From assembly GCA_048594885.1 (NCBI GenBank), contig JBMDXB010000030.1, positions 244,019 through 308,018 of the forward strand: a DNA stretch of 64,000 bases, written 5' to 3'. The translations under genes were made by a program, and so were the position numbers. Shown here in pieces: positions 37,006-45,022 of this stretch. Position 1 is the first letter of the stretch, and each line of letters begins with the position of its first letter. The notes under the pieces are model-generated. The model was not told where the DNA came from. It was given only the letters and a program-made list of their open reading frames with translations, and searched no databases. The stretch comes from JBMDXB01 sp048594885. GTDB taxonomy: Bacteria > Acidobacteriota > Vicinamibacteria > Vicinamibacterales > 2-12-FULL-66-21.

Positions 37006-37134
37006 CGGAGGACGGCAGGAATCCACCACATCCTACCGTTTGTCGACCTCAGAACGTCGAGGTAAACGCTCCAGACCCGCTGCACGCCAGGCCAGCCGTG
37101 CCCCTCGCGTTACCGGCGGCTCGCTTATGAGGTC

Positions 37135-37887
37135 ATGATGCAGATCCAATCACCAGACGAAATGGCGCACGCGGTGCGAACACACATCTACAGCAAACGT
37201 GATCTCTCGTTACTGCCATGGAACCGACACGAGCCGAGGACCACGCTATGGTGGCTCACACCCTCTGGCCGGAACCCAGCTTATGCCGACGGTAAATTCG
37301 TGTTCTCGCTGGATAAAGACGACCCCCGGAAACTCCTGGTGGGCCGAAACGACGACTTGATTGAATTGGGGTCGCTATTCGTAGGCGTGAACTTCGAAAA
37401 GGGGTTCGGCCCCGCGGCGTTCCAGATTGGCAATCCTAAGCCACACGCGGATGAACGGCTCGGACCGGCATGGGTCTGGCACCAACTCATCGACGGGCAC
37501 GGCCCAGAGCAGTTCGCCAACACCTTGGCGCGGCTGACCGGGGAGATTGCCAAAGTGCACTTGTACGTGTCCTCCGGCACCGCACGAGACTCCGCTGACA
37601 CGAGGCCGGTGCGCCCGCTGGATTGCGCCCTCTTCCAGTGCGTGGAAAATCGTCTTGAGTGTCGTTTACACAATCGGTTTCCAGACGGCACGCTCAGCGC
37701 GTTGTCGATCGAAGCGTCAACGACGTTCTCGGAACTAGCGGCCAAGCTGAGGAAGGTGGACGACTTCCATTGGGTGGACATCTATGCCGGCTCATACGTC
37801 CCCAAGGGCGAGGTGGATCTCGGTAAGTTGCACGCCACGCTGCTGTCATATCTCGAGCCGTGGATCAGACCTGGCTACGCACCTTAG
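37135..37887 (+). CDS. hypothetical protein
   Basis: A 250-residue soluble protein. It begins MMQIQSPDEMAHAVRTHIYS and contains RTTLWWLTPSGRNPAYADGK, GVNFEKGFGPAA, WVWHQLIDGHGPEQF and a C-terminal FHWVDIYAGSYVPKGEVDL. No catalytic motif, signal peptide or membrane segment is seen, and I do not recognise a family. It lies downstream of the basic-protein gene and converges with the DUF262 gene. A second ATG three bases in is equally possible as start. Confidence 0.5.
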   Translation: MMQIQSPDEMAHAVRTHIYSKRDLSLLPWNRHEPRTTLWWLTPSGRNPAYADGKFVFSLDKDDPRKLLVGRNDDLIELGSLFVGVNFEKGFGPAAFQIGNPKPHADERLGPAWVWHQLIDGHGPEQFANTLARLTGEIAKVHLYVSSGTARDSADTRPVRPLDCALFQCVENRLECRLHNRFPDGTLSALSIEASTTFSELAAKLRKVDDFHWVDIYAGSYVPKGEVDLGKLHATLLSYLEPWIRPGYAP

Positions 37888-37983
37888 GTCCGTCGTTGCG
37901 ACCAATGCTGGGCGCTGGCCAGGTCGGAATCCTTTTCTGTGCCAGCGGATCAGCGTCTCCGGCGTCACAACGAAAGGGATAAT

Positions 37984-40467
37984 CTACAGATTCGCAGGCA
38001 CTGTTGCTCGCGGAACCTCGTCGGCCGCCTCGGCAACGGCACGGAAGCGAGTGACCTGGCGGTCCACCTTGTCCCGCATCTCGCCCCAGTCCAGCTCAGG
38101 ACGCGTTTGAATCGAGATCTCGATGCCGCCGTCCACATCGGCCAGCTCGAACTCACCTGCGTCAACCAAGCGCTTACGGATGGTCGCGAACCCAGGGCTA
38201 TCCGCTTTCACCCGAACCCGGAACGGGCTGCGCCCGTCACCGGTGCCGAGTCCGGTCACGATGAGCCTGAAGTGGTCCCTGCTTTCGAGTGGAAGAAGCG
38301 GAACCGACCTCGCCAGCGTCTGACGTTCTGGGTTACGCTCCACCCACCATCCAAACCCTTCACCGCTAATCCTCGCATGCCGCTTGGTGACCTCCCTGAG
38401 CACCCAGTCAAGCTTCGCTGCCTGTCCCGCCCATGGCGACGCCATGCCGAGGAGGACTTCGACGTCGGCCTTGGCCTTATCAACCTGCGCACGAACCTTC
38501 GCTCGGGACTCGGCAAGGGCCGCCCTGATGTCGTCGACGCCGAGGATAAGTGACACAGTATCCGGGATGCGCGGCACATCCTCAGGAGGGACTGCCCTGT
38601 CGGACGCGAACAAGGTGATGGGCGGCGAGCTCGGCCAGTTCACGAGCCGCTCGGCGAGCCACTTGTTCCGGCTCTGTACCAAGGCGGCAAAGCGCGGAGC
38701 CGCCTCCTCGACCTTGTCTGCCTCAAGGAGGTTGCCGATCGTCTTGAACTCCTCAAGTTGCTCCGGCTGCTCGATACCGGAGTAGCGCGACGGTGCGACG
38801 CGGCCCAAGCCGTCCGCAGGCCACGCCTCCAGCGTCGCGAACTTCTTGGCGGGGAACGCCTCCTGCAACGTGCGATTGGCCACGAGGTCAATCTGCCAGA
38901 AGTTTCCGGGGTCGTTGAAGTGGGCCGCCTCTTCTCGGTATCGACGCCCTGAGCCGCGCGGCAGTCGGAACTTCCTGCCCTTCCAGTCGGCGGCGAGGAT
39001 GTGGTCCCAGTCGAGGCCCGCGACTTCGTCATCGAGGCCTTGGGCTACAGCGATCACCAGATTGCTATTGCGCTTCGCGATCTCCACCAGCGCAGTTGAC
39101 GGCAGCACAACGCTCCGTCCACGGCGAAGGTCTTCGCCCCGGTTCCTGGCAACCGCCAATAGCCTGGATGTCGGGAACGCCTCGTGATCAGCCCCGGCCG
39201 CGAGCGCAACAGCAAAGGCATCGCGGCGGTATGGGTCGCCGAGAATCTGGGGATATGAGAAGAGCGACGCACCCAAGAGGTAGGTCTCCACGGGGGGCAC
39301 ATCTTCCGCCGACCACTTCTCCGAATCGGACCTGTTGGAGGCGACCACCCACGCGAACACATCCTCCCACAGCAGCCGGTGGACATACCGCAAGCCCTGC
39401 TTGAGCGTGGAGTTCTTTCGCAGCACGTCAGTGAACAGCTCGATCCGCTTCGCCACGATGGGGGCGACGACCCTCAGGGCTCTTATGATATGAACCTTGT
39501 TCGCTCGCGAGAGTCGGTCGATCTTCAGCGGCACCATGTCGCCCTCGCGCAAGCCCACCAAAGCGAGCCGCGAGACGAGGCTGAGCGCACCCCACGTGTC
39601 GAGAAACCGGCGAGACGCCGTCACCACTTTGCTGAGCGCCCCCTTGGCGGTGATGGAGGTGTCTTCATTCACGGACGTGTCGTGCCAGAACGTCTTCACT
39701 ACGGCGAAGTACAGGTCGTTGCCACTCACCTGGGCGCCACCGCGATTGACGCGGGTGAAGACCTCGAGGATGTCTTCCGGGCCCTCAACGGTCGCGGTGA
39801 TGACCGGGATGCGCTTCTCGCGCCACGCTTGGCAGAGGCGCAGCAATCGACGGAGGATGGCTGTTCGCGCGTCGGTTTCGGATGGAAGTGCGAGCCCATT
39901 CGTCAAGATGGCGACGAACTTGGCCAGAGTCGTTTCCGAGAGGGTGTCGCACACCTCGTCTGCGACGCTAGCCCACTTCGAAAGGTCGACGTAGTCCGGC
40001 GGGATTGGCTCCTCGTCGTCGTCGTCGGCGCGTGGCTCGTCGTCAGCGTCAGCCTCTTCGACTCGTGGCCGCCACTCGATGTAGTTGAGGCTTCGATCCC
40101 AGTCCTTAGTGAGGCTGAGATAAAAGCGCCCGTGGCCTTTTCCGGTGAAAATGGAGAACAGCGCGTAGACGCGCTGCTGGCCATCGACCAACTGCGGGGT
40201 CCCCGCTTGTACGCGCCGCTCCTGCCCCTGGGCAGTACCAAGCTGGCGCACATCGATCTCCTGCTCGACACGGCAGAGGAGTAGTGAGCCGATCGGGTAG
40301 CCGGCAAGCAGTGAGTCGAGGAGTCCGACCATCCGGTCCTGCTTCCAGACGAGGTCGCGCTGCACCAGCGCGAGTTCCCAGGGGTCGTCATCAAGTCCGA
40401 GTTGGGCACGCACCAAGTCGCGGACTGAGATGGGAGCAACCACCTCGTCAATCGTGTCTTCTGTCAT
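37984..40467 (-). CDS. DUF262-domain protein (GmrSD-like)
   Basis: An approximately 827-residue protein. The N-terminal DUF262 (ParB/Srx-fold) domain is clear: ISVRDLVRAQLG, LVQRDLVWKQDRMVGLLDSL, GYPIGSLLL and the nucleotide-binding signature PQLVDGQQRVYALF near 93. The middle is helical and ends near 590. The final 240 residues are unassigned, and the last 80 are strand-rich. GmrD-type HNH residues were not found, so it may be a modification sensor without the usual nuclease, or use an unknown one. DUF262 proteins include GmrS/BrxU-type enzymes acting on modified phage DNA. The ATG at 40467 is favoured because GGGAAGG sits eight bases upstream. Two closer starts (40473, 40476) are also in frame. 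Confidence 0.8.
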   Translation of the reverse strand: MTEDTIDEVVAPISVRDLVRAQLGLDDDPWELALVQRDLVWKQDRMVGLLDSLLAGYPIGSLLLCRVEQEIDVRQLGTAQGQERRVQAGTPQLVDGQQRVYALFSIFTGKGHGRFYLSLTKDWDRSLNYIEWRPRVEEADADDEPRADDDDEEPIPPDYVDLSKWASVADEVCDTLSETTLAKFVAILTNGLALPSETDARTAILRRLLRLCQAWREKRIPVITATVEGPEDILEVFTRVNRGGAQVSGNDLYFAVVKTFWHDTSVNEDTSITAKGALSKVVTASRRFLDTWGALSLVSRLALVGLREGDMVPLKIDRLSRANKVHIIRALRVVAPIVAKRIELFTDVLRKNSTLKQGLRYVHRLLWEDVFAWVVASNRSDSEKWSAEDVPPVETYLLGASLFSYPQILGDPYRRDAFAVALAAGADHEAFPTSRLLAVARNRGEDLRRGRSVVLPSTALVEIAKRNSNLVIAVAQGLDDEVAGLDWDHILAADWKGRKFRLPRGSGRRYREEAAHFNDPGNFWQIDLVANRTLQEAFPAKKFATLEAWPADGLGRVAPSRYSGIEQPEQLEEFKTIGNLLEADKVEEAAPRFAALVQSRNKWLAERLVNWPSSPPITLFASDRAVPPEDVPRIPDTVSLILGVDDIRAALAESRAKVRAQVDKAKADVEVLLGMASPWAGQAAKLDWVLREVTKRHARISGEGFGWWVERNPERQTLARSVPLLPLESRDHFRLIVTGLGTGDGRSPFRVRVKADSPGFATIRKRLVDAGEFELADVDGGIEISIQTRPELDWGEMRDKVDRQVTRFRAVAEAADEVPRATVPANL

Positions 40468-40578
40468 GTCCATCACCTTCCCAGGCGGATGCCCTTGGTC
40501 ATCCCAACGTCAACACGACCATGGTGATCAGCATACGATAGGGGGCATTGGTCGCGCTCGGGTCAGCCGTACCCTTCG

Positions 40579-40628
40579 GACGGACAGAGTCCTGAGACAA
40601 ATTCGACGGACAGAGTCCTGAGACAAAT
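40579..40628. repeat. 26-bp tandem direct repeat (two copies)
   Basis: Two copies of GACGGACAGAGTCCTGAGAC with AAAT lie at 40579-40602 and 40605-40628, differing only at the junction. With flanking TTC the unit is about 26 bases. They sit between the DUF262 promoter side and the IS5-type transposase. They could be the ends of a lost insertion sequence, a target duplication or a protein-binding pair. Confidence 0.75.
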
Positions 40629-40667
40629 CTGTTCTTCGCGATTCGAGAGTCTATCTCGGATTAGAAG

Positions 40668-41469
40668 TCATCTCATAAACACCCGCAGCAAGATCAACCA
40701 ATAAGCAAGGTGCAACATGCCCAGGAAATTCTCCGGGTAGCGTTCGTACCGCACGACGATCCGTCGATAGTTCTGCAGCCACGCAAACAGCCGTTCCATC
40801 TTCCATCGACGTCGATACCGGCGGAGCGGGCGGCCCATCCTGCGTCCGGCGCGTGCGGTTGCGGCGGTGAGGCGCGATGAGTTCGATGCCGCGCTGCGCG
40901 AGCTCCGCATCGAGCTGGTCGGATTCGTACGCGTTGTCCCCAATGAGCCGTTCGGGGGTTTTCTGCACCAGCCGGTGTGCCAGCGTGGCCTCGACGAGCG
41001 TGACTTCATGCGGTGTGGCGCTGTCAATGTGAATAGCGACGGGCCGCCCATGGCGATCGGCGATCGCCATGATCTTCGAACCCTTGCCGCGCTTCGTCGT
41101 TCCCACACCGGCCCCGCCTTTCTTGGCGGGCGCGAAACTGCCGTCGATGAAGGCCTCCTGCAAGTCCAGGTAGCCCTCCTCGTGGAGCGCCTCGGCAAGC
41201 ACGGAGAGGATGCCCCTCAACACGCCGCACCGCACCCAGTGCTGGAACCGCCGATGGCAGGTCTGGTACGACGGATACCGGCCCGGCAAGTCCGCCCACG
41301 GGGCGCCGGTCCGTAAGATCCACAGGATGCCATTGAGCACGGCGCGGTTCTCCCGCCACGGGCGTCCCCGACCGTCTTTGCGGCGCGTCAGCTTGGGCAA
41401 GAAGGGCCCGATCAGAACCCATTGCTCGTCGGTGAGGTCACGGGAATGACACGCGGCAGGAAGGGCCAT
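40668..41469 (-). mobile_element. IS5-type insertion sequence transposase in two frames
   Basis: The transposase starts at 41469 (MALPAACHSRDLTDEQWVLI). It has the IS5/IS427 DDE core: FIDGSFAPAKKGG, GDNAYESDQLDAELAQRG and, in a different frame, RPLRRYRRRWKMERLFAWLQ with the catalytic Glu, ending RVFMR at 40668. The shift lies near 40830-40840 in a run of G and C. IS427-group elements normally make the full protein by ribosomal frameshifting between ORFA and ORFB, so the element may be active; a simple mutation is the alternative. I could not find convincing terminal inverted repeats, so the ends are not set. Confidence 0.7.
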
Positions 41470-41581
41470 CCGACCAGAATGGCCCTGTCGCCATTCGGCT
41501 ATTGGCACCGACCCGGAAAAATCGGTCGCCACATCGGCGTTTTCCAGGACCTATCGGTCGGAACGCTGAAAACAGCACTCG

Positions 41582-41676
41582 GAGTAACGGCCAGGTTTCA
41601 GCCGCGGTGGCTAATGATCCCACCGGCCGCCGTCGGCTGCAAGCCGTGTCCGTCGGCGCCACGCCCGTCGTTGAAC
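41582..41676 (-). other. attC recombination site (distal cassette, imperfect)
   Basis: Read on the minus strand it begins with core GTTCAAC (41676-41670, fits RYYYAAC) and ends with GTTACTC (41588-41582), which departs from GTTRRRY. Inside, GGCTTGCAGCCGACGGCGGCC can fold against GCCACCGCGGCTGAAACC. It lies directly after the Nmad2-like gene and shares the GCAGCCGACGGCG block with the next attC. The degenerate right core suggests decay at the far end of the array, close to the IS5 insertion. Confidence 0.55.
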
Positions 41677-41685
41677 TCCCGCACG

Positions 41686-42303
41686 TCACTCCTCCACCTC
41701 TGGCTCATCCTCCTCTGGTGGCAGGCAGACGACCTCCTCGAGATGTGGATCTCCGTGGCCACCACGCTGGAACTCGCGCTCCAACCATTCGACAAACGCA
41801 ATGAACTGTGGATGGTCCTTCGAGCCCGGCCGAATCCTCCGATGGCCCTGCGTCGTGGCCAGCAGGCAATGGAACTGGGGCGGCAAGAGAGGAGCGGCGT
41901 GACCGAAATAGTAGAAGTGAGTTGAGATGAGAACTCGGTTGGCGCTCAGGTCCCGCTTGACGCTTCGCTCGTCATGGGAAGGGTTGGGAACCTGGACAAG
42001 CCTGCGGTTTGAGTCGTGCCGATAGATGTTGTCGCCGCGCCGATCCTCAGACGGTCTCTTCTCCGGAAAGGCCTCCCAGTAGAGATCGAAGGTGAGAGCC
42101 TGCGTGATCCGCATCGCATAGGTGAGGCGACTGGGATTAGGGGCGGGGGTGGTACCAATCACCCAGTCGTCCGGGCTCGCCGTGCGCCGGATGACAGGCT
42201 TGCAGCACGCCAGGGTGCAGGCCCGGCCAAAGGGGTTGGGCGCGAAGCCGCTATCGTACGGGAGGATGTACGAGAAGAGATGGGCCTCAGCTACGGGACG
42301 CAT
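41686..42303 (-). CDS. Nmad2-like (nucleotide modification associated) protein, cassette gene
   Basis: A 205-residue protein matching the Nmad2 pattern: LFSYILPYDSGFAPNPF, CTLACCKPVIRRTA, DDWVIGTTP, LTYAMRITQALTFDLYWEAF, GDNIYRH, RDLSANRVLISTHFYYFG. Nmad2 was predicted in modified-base gene neighbourhoods of phages and may read or protect modified nucleotides. No enzymatic role is proven. The ATG at 42303 is preceded by GGAGG at six bases. It is the most distal of the recognised cassettes, between two attC sites, and reads in the array direction. Its acidic tail (PPEEDEPEVEE) is unusual. Confidence 0.7.
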   Translation of the reverse strand: MRPVAEAHLFSYILPYDSGFAPNPFGRACTLACCKPVIRRTASPDDWVIGTTPAPNPSRLTYAMRITQALTFDLYWEAFPEKRPSEDRRGDNIYRHDSNRRLVQVPNPSHDERSVKRDLSANRVLISTHFYYFGHAAPLLPPQFHCLLATTQGHRRIRPGSKDHPQFIAFVEWLEREFQRGGHGDPHLEEVVCLPPEEDEPEVEE

Positions 42304-42395
42304 CGGCAGCCTCCGAGGGTGCGACACCAGCCATGCCGGTTGCCACTCGTTTGCAGCCTCTCTCCTTTCACGCTGGAGCTCCCCTCTCTAGGTTA

Positions 42396-42469
42396 GCCCA
42401 ACGTTTCAGCTTCAGCCGCGGCGCCTCATGATCTCGCCGGGCGCCGTCGGCTGCAAGCTGAGGTTGGGC
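42396..42469 (-). other. attC recombination site
   Basis: On the minus strand the outer cores are GCCCAAC (42469-42463) and GTTGGGC (42402-42396), both fitting consensus and perfectly complementary. The inner arms CTCAGCTTGCAGCCGACGGC and GCCGCGGCTGAAGCTGAAAC pair with extrahelical bases, as expected for a folded bottom strand. The 74-base site ends 15 bases after the stop of the AlbA_2 reading frame. Confidence 0.85.
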
Positions 42470-42483
42470 GGCGCGTCGCCGCT

Positions 42484-43846
42484 CTAGGAGCCGATCGTTT
42501 GGAGCTGCTTCCAAATCTGCTCGCCCTTGTCTTCGACCTGTTTTCCGTAAGCCGCGATGTCCAGTTGCCTGGCAAGCGTGCGGGTTGAGCCCTCTCCTCT
42601 GAACACACGAAGGCAAACTCGTGAAAGGTGCGCCGCGGCCTCCTCCGGTGATTCAAGCAACTGCGAAACCTTCACGGCGCCCACGTCAGGCACATCGAGC
42701 GCCGAAGCACCCGTCGAGCGCATTGCCAGAAGGCGACGGTCGCTGACTGTTCGACCAACGATCTTCTTGAATGTCCAATAGAACTCGGGCTTTTGCGTCA
42801 AACGTTTGTACCGCTTGTCCAGAAGGCCATCCAGCCAGCTCGTGGCGTCAGCGCCGAGCAAGATGACGGCCTTGAATGCGCCCAACACCATCGGATCCTT
42901 CGGCGTGTTGAGCGAGCGAGTTCCTGGGCCGCGATGTCCGGCGACAAGATTGTCAGCCAGAACATGAATGGGGCATAGATCTTTCGACAAGCCGTCCTCA
43001 ACATGAGATCAGCGTGGCCGCTCGCCGCGAGCACATGGTGGCGCTCGGCGTAAATCCGGTAGTAGATTTCGTCCCCAAAGACGAAGTGATTGACTGACCC
43101 GGCCAATAGTTGTTCGCGTCGAGGACATTGTTGATTTCCTCGAAAAGCCCGTCGGACAGTTCTTCGTGTAGCAACACACCGCTGCTTTGCCCAGGCGCGC
43201 GCGTAAGCCGCACTGCGGGCGCTGATGGGTCATCCGTCAGCCGTGCCACCGTGACCGTGGTGCCCACAGATGCGGCCGAGGCGTGCCCTTGGCCCACGAC
43301 CGGAATGGGTACTTCCCGGACCCGTCGCACGAGCTCATCGCGGACGTGCAGCGTCCTCTTCTCGACGATTCTCTGAAGCTGTAGCGGTGTGGCAGTGTCG
43401 GATTTGCCGCCGTGCCGATAGTACACCGTATGCTTCGCCAGTACGACCTTGCGGATGCCCTTCGTATCAATCTCGGAAATGTCCTTGGTCGTCGCGTGAG
43501 GAACGAACGGGCTCGGTGGAATGTGAATAACGGCAAAGGTCTTTCCCTCCTCGGAGAACTGAGCGAAGTTGATGACCGGGAGGTCGGGGTAGACAACGCC
43601 GTTGATCAGTTCGGTGACCTTCGCCGGGTCCAGTTCAGCGAGTTCAGCGGCGCTCAGGCCGACCCACACTCCGTTTGGGCCAACACCAAACACCAGAAAG
43701 CCCCCGTCCGCGTTTGCGAAGGAGATGGCGGCCTTCACAGCACGGTACTTTGTCCGGACACTGATGCCAGAACCGAACAGGCCGCTCGCCTTCCACTCAA
43801 GACAGCGCGACTCAGCAGTCGCCGCCCGCAACCGGTCGACAACCAC
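42484..43846 (-). pseudogene. AlbA_2 (Schlafen-type) protein gene, frameshifted, cassette gene
   Basis: The GTG-started frame from 43846 encodes an AlbA_2 domain: ESRCLEWKASG, FANADGGFLVFGVGPNG, LINGVVYPDLPV and KHTVYYRHGGKS (about 1-170). AlbA_2/Schlafen domains act in RNA cleavage or DNA binding. The similarity seems to continue in two other frames: after NNYW near 43103 into AGSVNHFVFGDEIYYRIY, and after IAAQELARS near 42925 into LNTPKDPMVLGAFKAV, running to a stop at 42484. A single intact protein of about 455 residues would result if two single-base changes were undone. The alternative is two separate genes, with the last starting at 42990. The cassette is bounded by attC sites on both sides. 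Confidence 0.55.
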
Positions 43847-43959
43847 GGCGAGGTTGCTCAGCGGGTCGGGTTCAGCCGCGAGAGAAAGAAGGGACTTGGC
43901 GATCTGGCATCCTCAATTCTACGAAGGGGTCCAGGAGCGCTGGGCTTCACGATTAGTCT

Positions 43960-44055
43960 GCCCAACGGCCGCGGCTCACCCGCGGGGGCCGCGACCCACG
44001 CTCTGATTACATTAGATCCCGCACGGCCGCCGACGGGTGCAGCTGCGTGTTAGAC
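43960..44055 (-). other. attC recombination site
   Basis: Minus-strand cores are GTCTAAC (44055-44049) and GTTGGGC (43966-43960), both within consensus though not complementary to each other along their length. The inner part includes CACCCGTCGGCGGCCGTGCG and CGGCCCCCGCGGGTGAGCC, which fold with an unpaired base. The 96-base site follows the lipoprotein stop by 12 bases and is close in sequence to the neighbouring site at 44515-44611. Confidence 0.8.
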
Positions 44056-44067
44056 CGAACCATGATG

Positions 44068-44487
44068 TCACTGCGTTTTCCCAAAGTCGCAGGTGGCGTT
44101 CGGGGCACCGCCGGGCCAGTGACCGACCGCTGAAACTATTGAGCTACCTCGACGATCACCCACTGGCCGGAGAACGATGACCGTCCAATTGTCTTCAATT
44201 GTCGGAATCGCGCCCTTGGCGGACTGGAGGCCGGGTGCCACAACGCGGACCTCATAATTGTACCGACCTGGCGCTACTACGTGCCCCACTCTAAAACAAC
44301 CATCGTTCGCGATGTGATCTTCAAAGCTGCGACCTTGCGACCCATGTTCAAAGTGGACTATGGCGTTTGGCACCGCTCGTCCGGACTCGTCGAGGACCTG
44401 CCCCTGCAAGCGGATTATGCCGTCACAACCTGCGCTCGCGATCGCAGAGGCTATCAGAATTAGTAGTAGAAGCCTGTTGCTATTCAT
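44068..44487 (-). CDS. small lipoprotein with carboxypeptidase-regulatory-like domain, cassette gene
   Basis: A 139-residue exported lipoprotein. MNSNRLLLLILIASAIASAG leads to a lipobox Cys at about 21 (ASAGC). The mature part has a single Ig-like/CarboxypepD_reg pattern: LQGQVLDESGRAVPNAIVHF and then GRYNYEVRVVAPG. It would sit on the outer or inner membrane facing the periplasm. The ATG at 44487 is only about 27 bases from the cassette boundary, as usual for cassettes. The ORF extends upstream into the attC, but those codons are ignored. The role is unknown. Confidence 0.75.
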   Translation of the reverse strand: MNSNRLLLLILIASAIASAGCDGIIRLQGQVLDESGRAVPNAIVHFEHGSQGRSFEDHIANDGCFRVGHVVAPGRYNYEVRVVAPGLQSAKGAIPTIEDNWTVIVLRPVGDRRGSSIVSAVGHWPGGAPNATCDFGKTQ

Positions 44488-44514
44488 CAACGCGACCTTC
44501 GGTTGCAGGTGTCG

Positions 44515-44611
44515 GTCTAAACGGCCGCGGCTCACCCGCGGCGGCCGCGACAAAGTTTCCGATTATCTCGTCCTCCCAACGGCCGCCGACGGGTGCAGTC
44601 GCGTGTTAGAC
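44515..44611 (-). other. attC recombination site
   Basis: Minus-strand left core GTCTAAC (44611-44605) is perfect; the right core reads TTTAGAC (44521-44515) preceded by G, one base longer than GTTAGAC. The inner arms ACCCGTCGGCGGCCG and CGGCCGCCGCGGGT are complementary apart from one extrahelical base, the feature that directs strand choice by the integrase. It sits 16 bases after the stop of the small membrane protein. Confidence 0.8.
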
Positions 44612-44627
44612 CGCAGCGGTCTCAACG

Positions 44628-44933
44628 TTACCTTGTACTCGCGCTAATGGCAGCTGCAATATGCCAAGTCACCAAAGGCGTAGGCAGGAACAGCCACCAT
44701 CCGAGAAGCATCGAACGCTGCGACGCTGCCAACGCCGCTCCGAAATGACACGGAGCTGCAATTGCCGCAAGCCACCAAAACCGAGGCGTCAAAAACATGT
44801 AGAACATGAAGGGGAGCCCCATACAAGCGCCGACCCACACCAAGAAGCCACGTCGGATCAGAAGCCCCACCGCGCTCACCACGATTGAAGTGAGGGCGCC
44901 TGGCCACCCGAATACTATTGCTGCCCAGTGCAT
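44628..44933 (-). CDS. small integral membrane protein, cassette gene
   Basis: A 101-residue very hydrophobic protein with about three membrane helices: IVFGWPGALTSIVVSAVGLL, then FLVWVGACMGLPFMFYMFL, then WWLAAIAAPCHFGAAL, and a possible fourth WWLFLPTPLVTWHIA. No family is recognised. The start ATG is 16 bases inside the cassette, next to the attC of the preceding cassette, and codon use is good. It lies beside the DUF4062 cassette but need not work with it, since cassettes move independently. Confidence 0.6.
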   Translation of the reverse strand: MHWAAIVFGWPGALTSIVVSAVGLLIRRGFLVWVGACMGLPFMFYMFLTPRFWWLAAIAAPCHFGAALAASQRSMLLGWWLFLPTPLVTWHIAAAISASTR

Positions 44934-44949
44934 CGATGATCCGATGTTG

Positions 44950-45019
44950 GTCTAACGTTGCAAATGAGCCGCGCGCCGTCGCCCTTCAGCGGCGCGTCGG
45001 CTCCATTTGCGGGTTAGCC
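44950..45019 (-). other. attC recombination site (textbook structure)
   Basis: Minus-strand cores GGCTAAC (45019-45013) and GTTAGAC (44956-44950) flank arms GCAAATGGAGCCG and CGGCTCATTTGC, which pair with one extrahelical G, around a GC-rich loop that itself can fold. At 70 bases it is the shortest and best formed site of the array. The DUF4062 stop codon is three bases away. Confidence 0.9.
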
Positions 45020-45022
45020 GGT

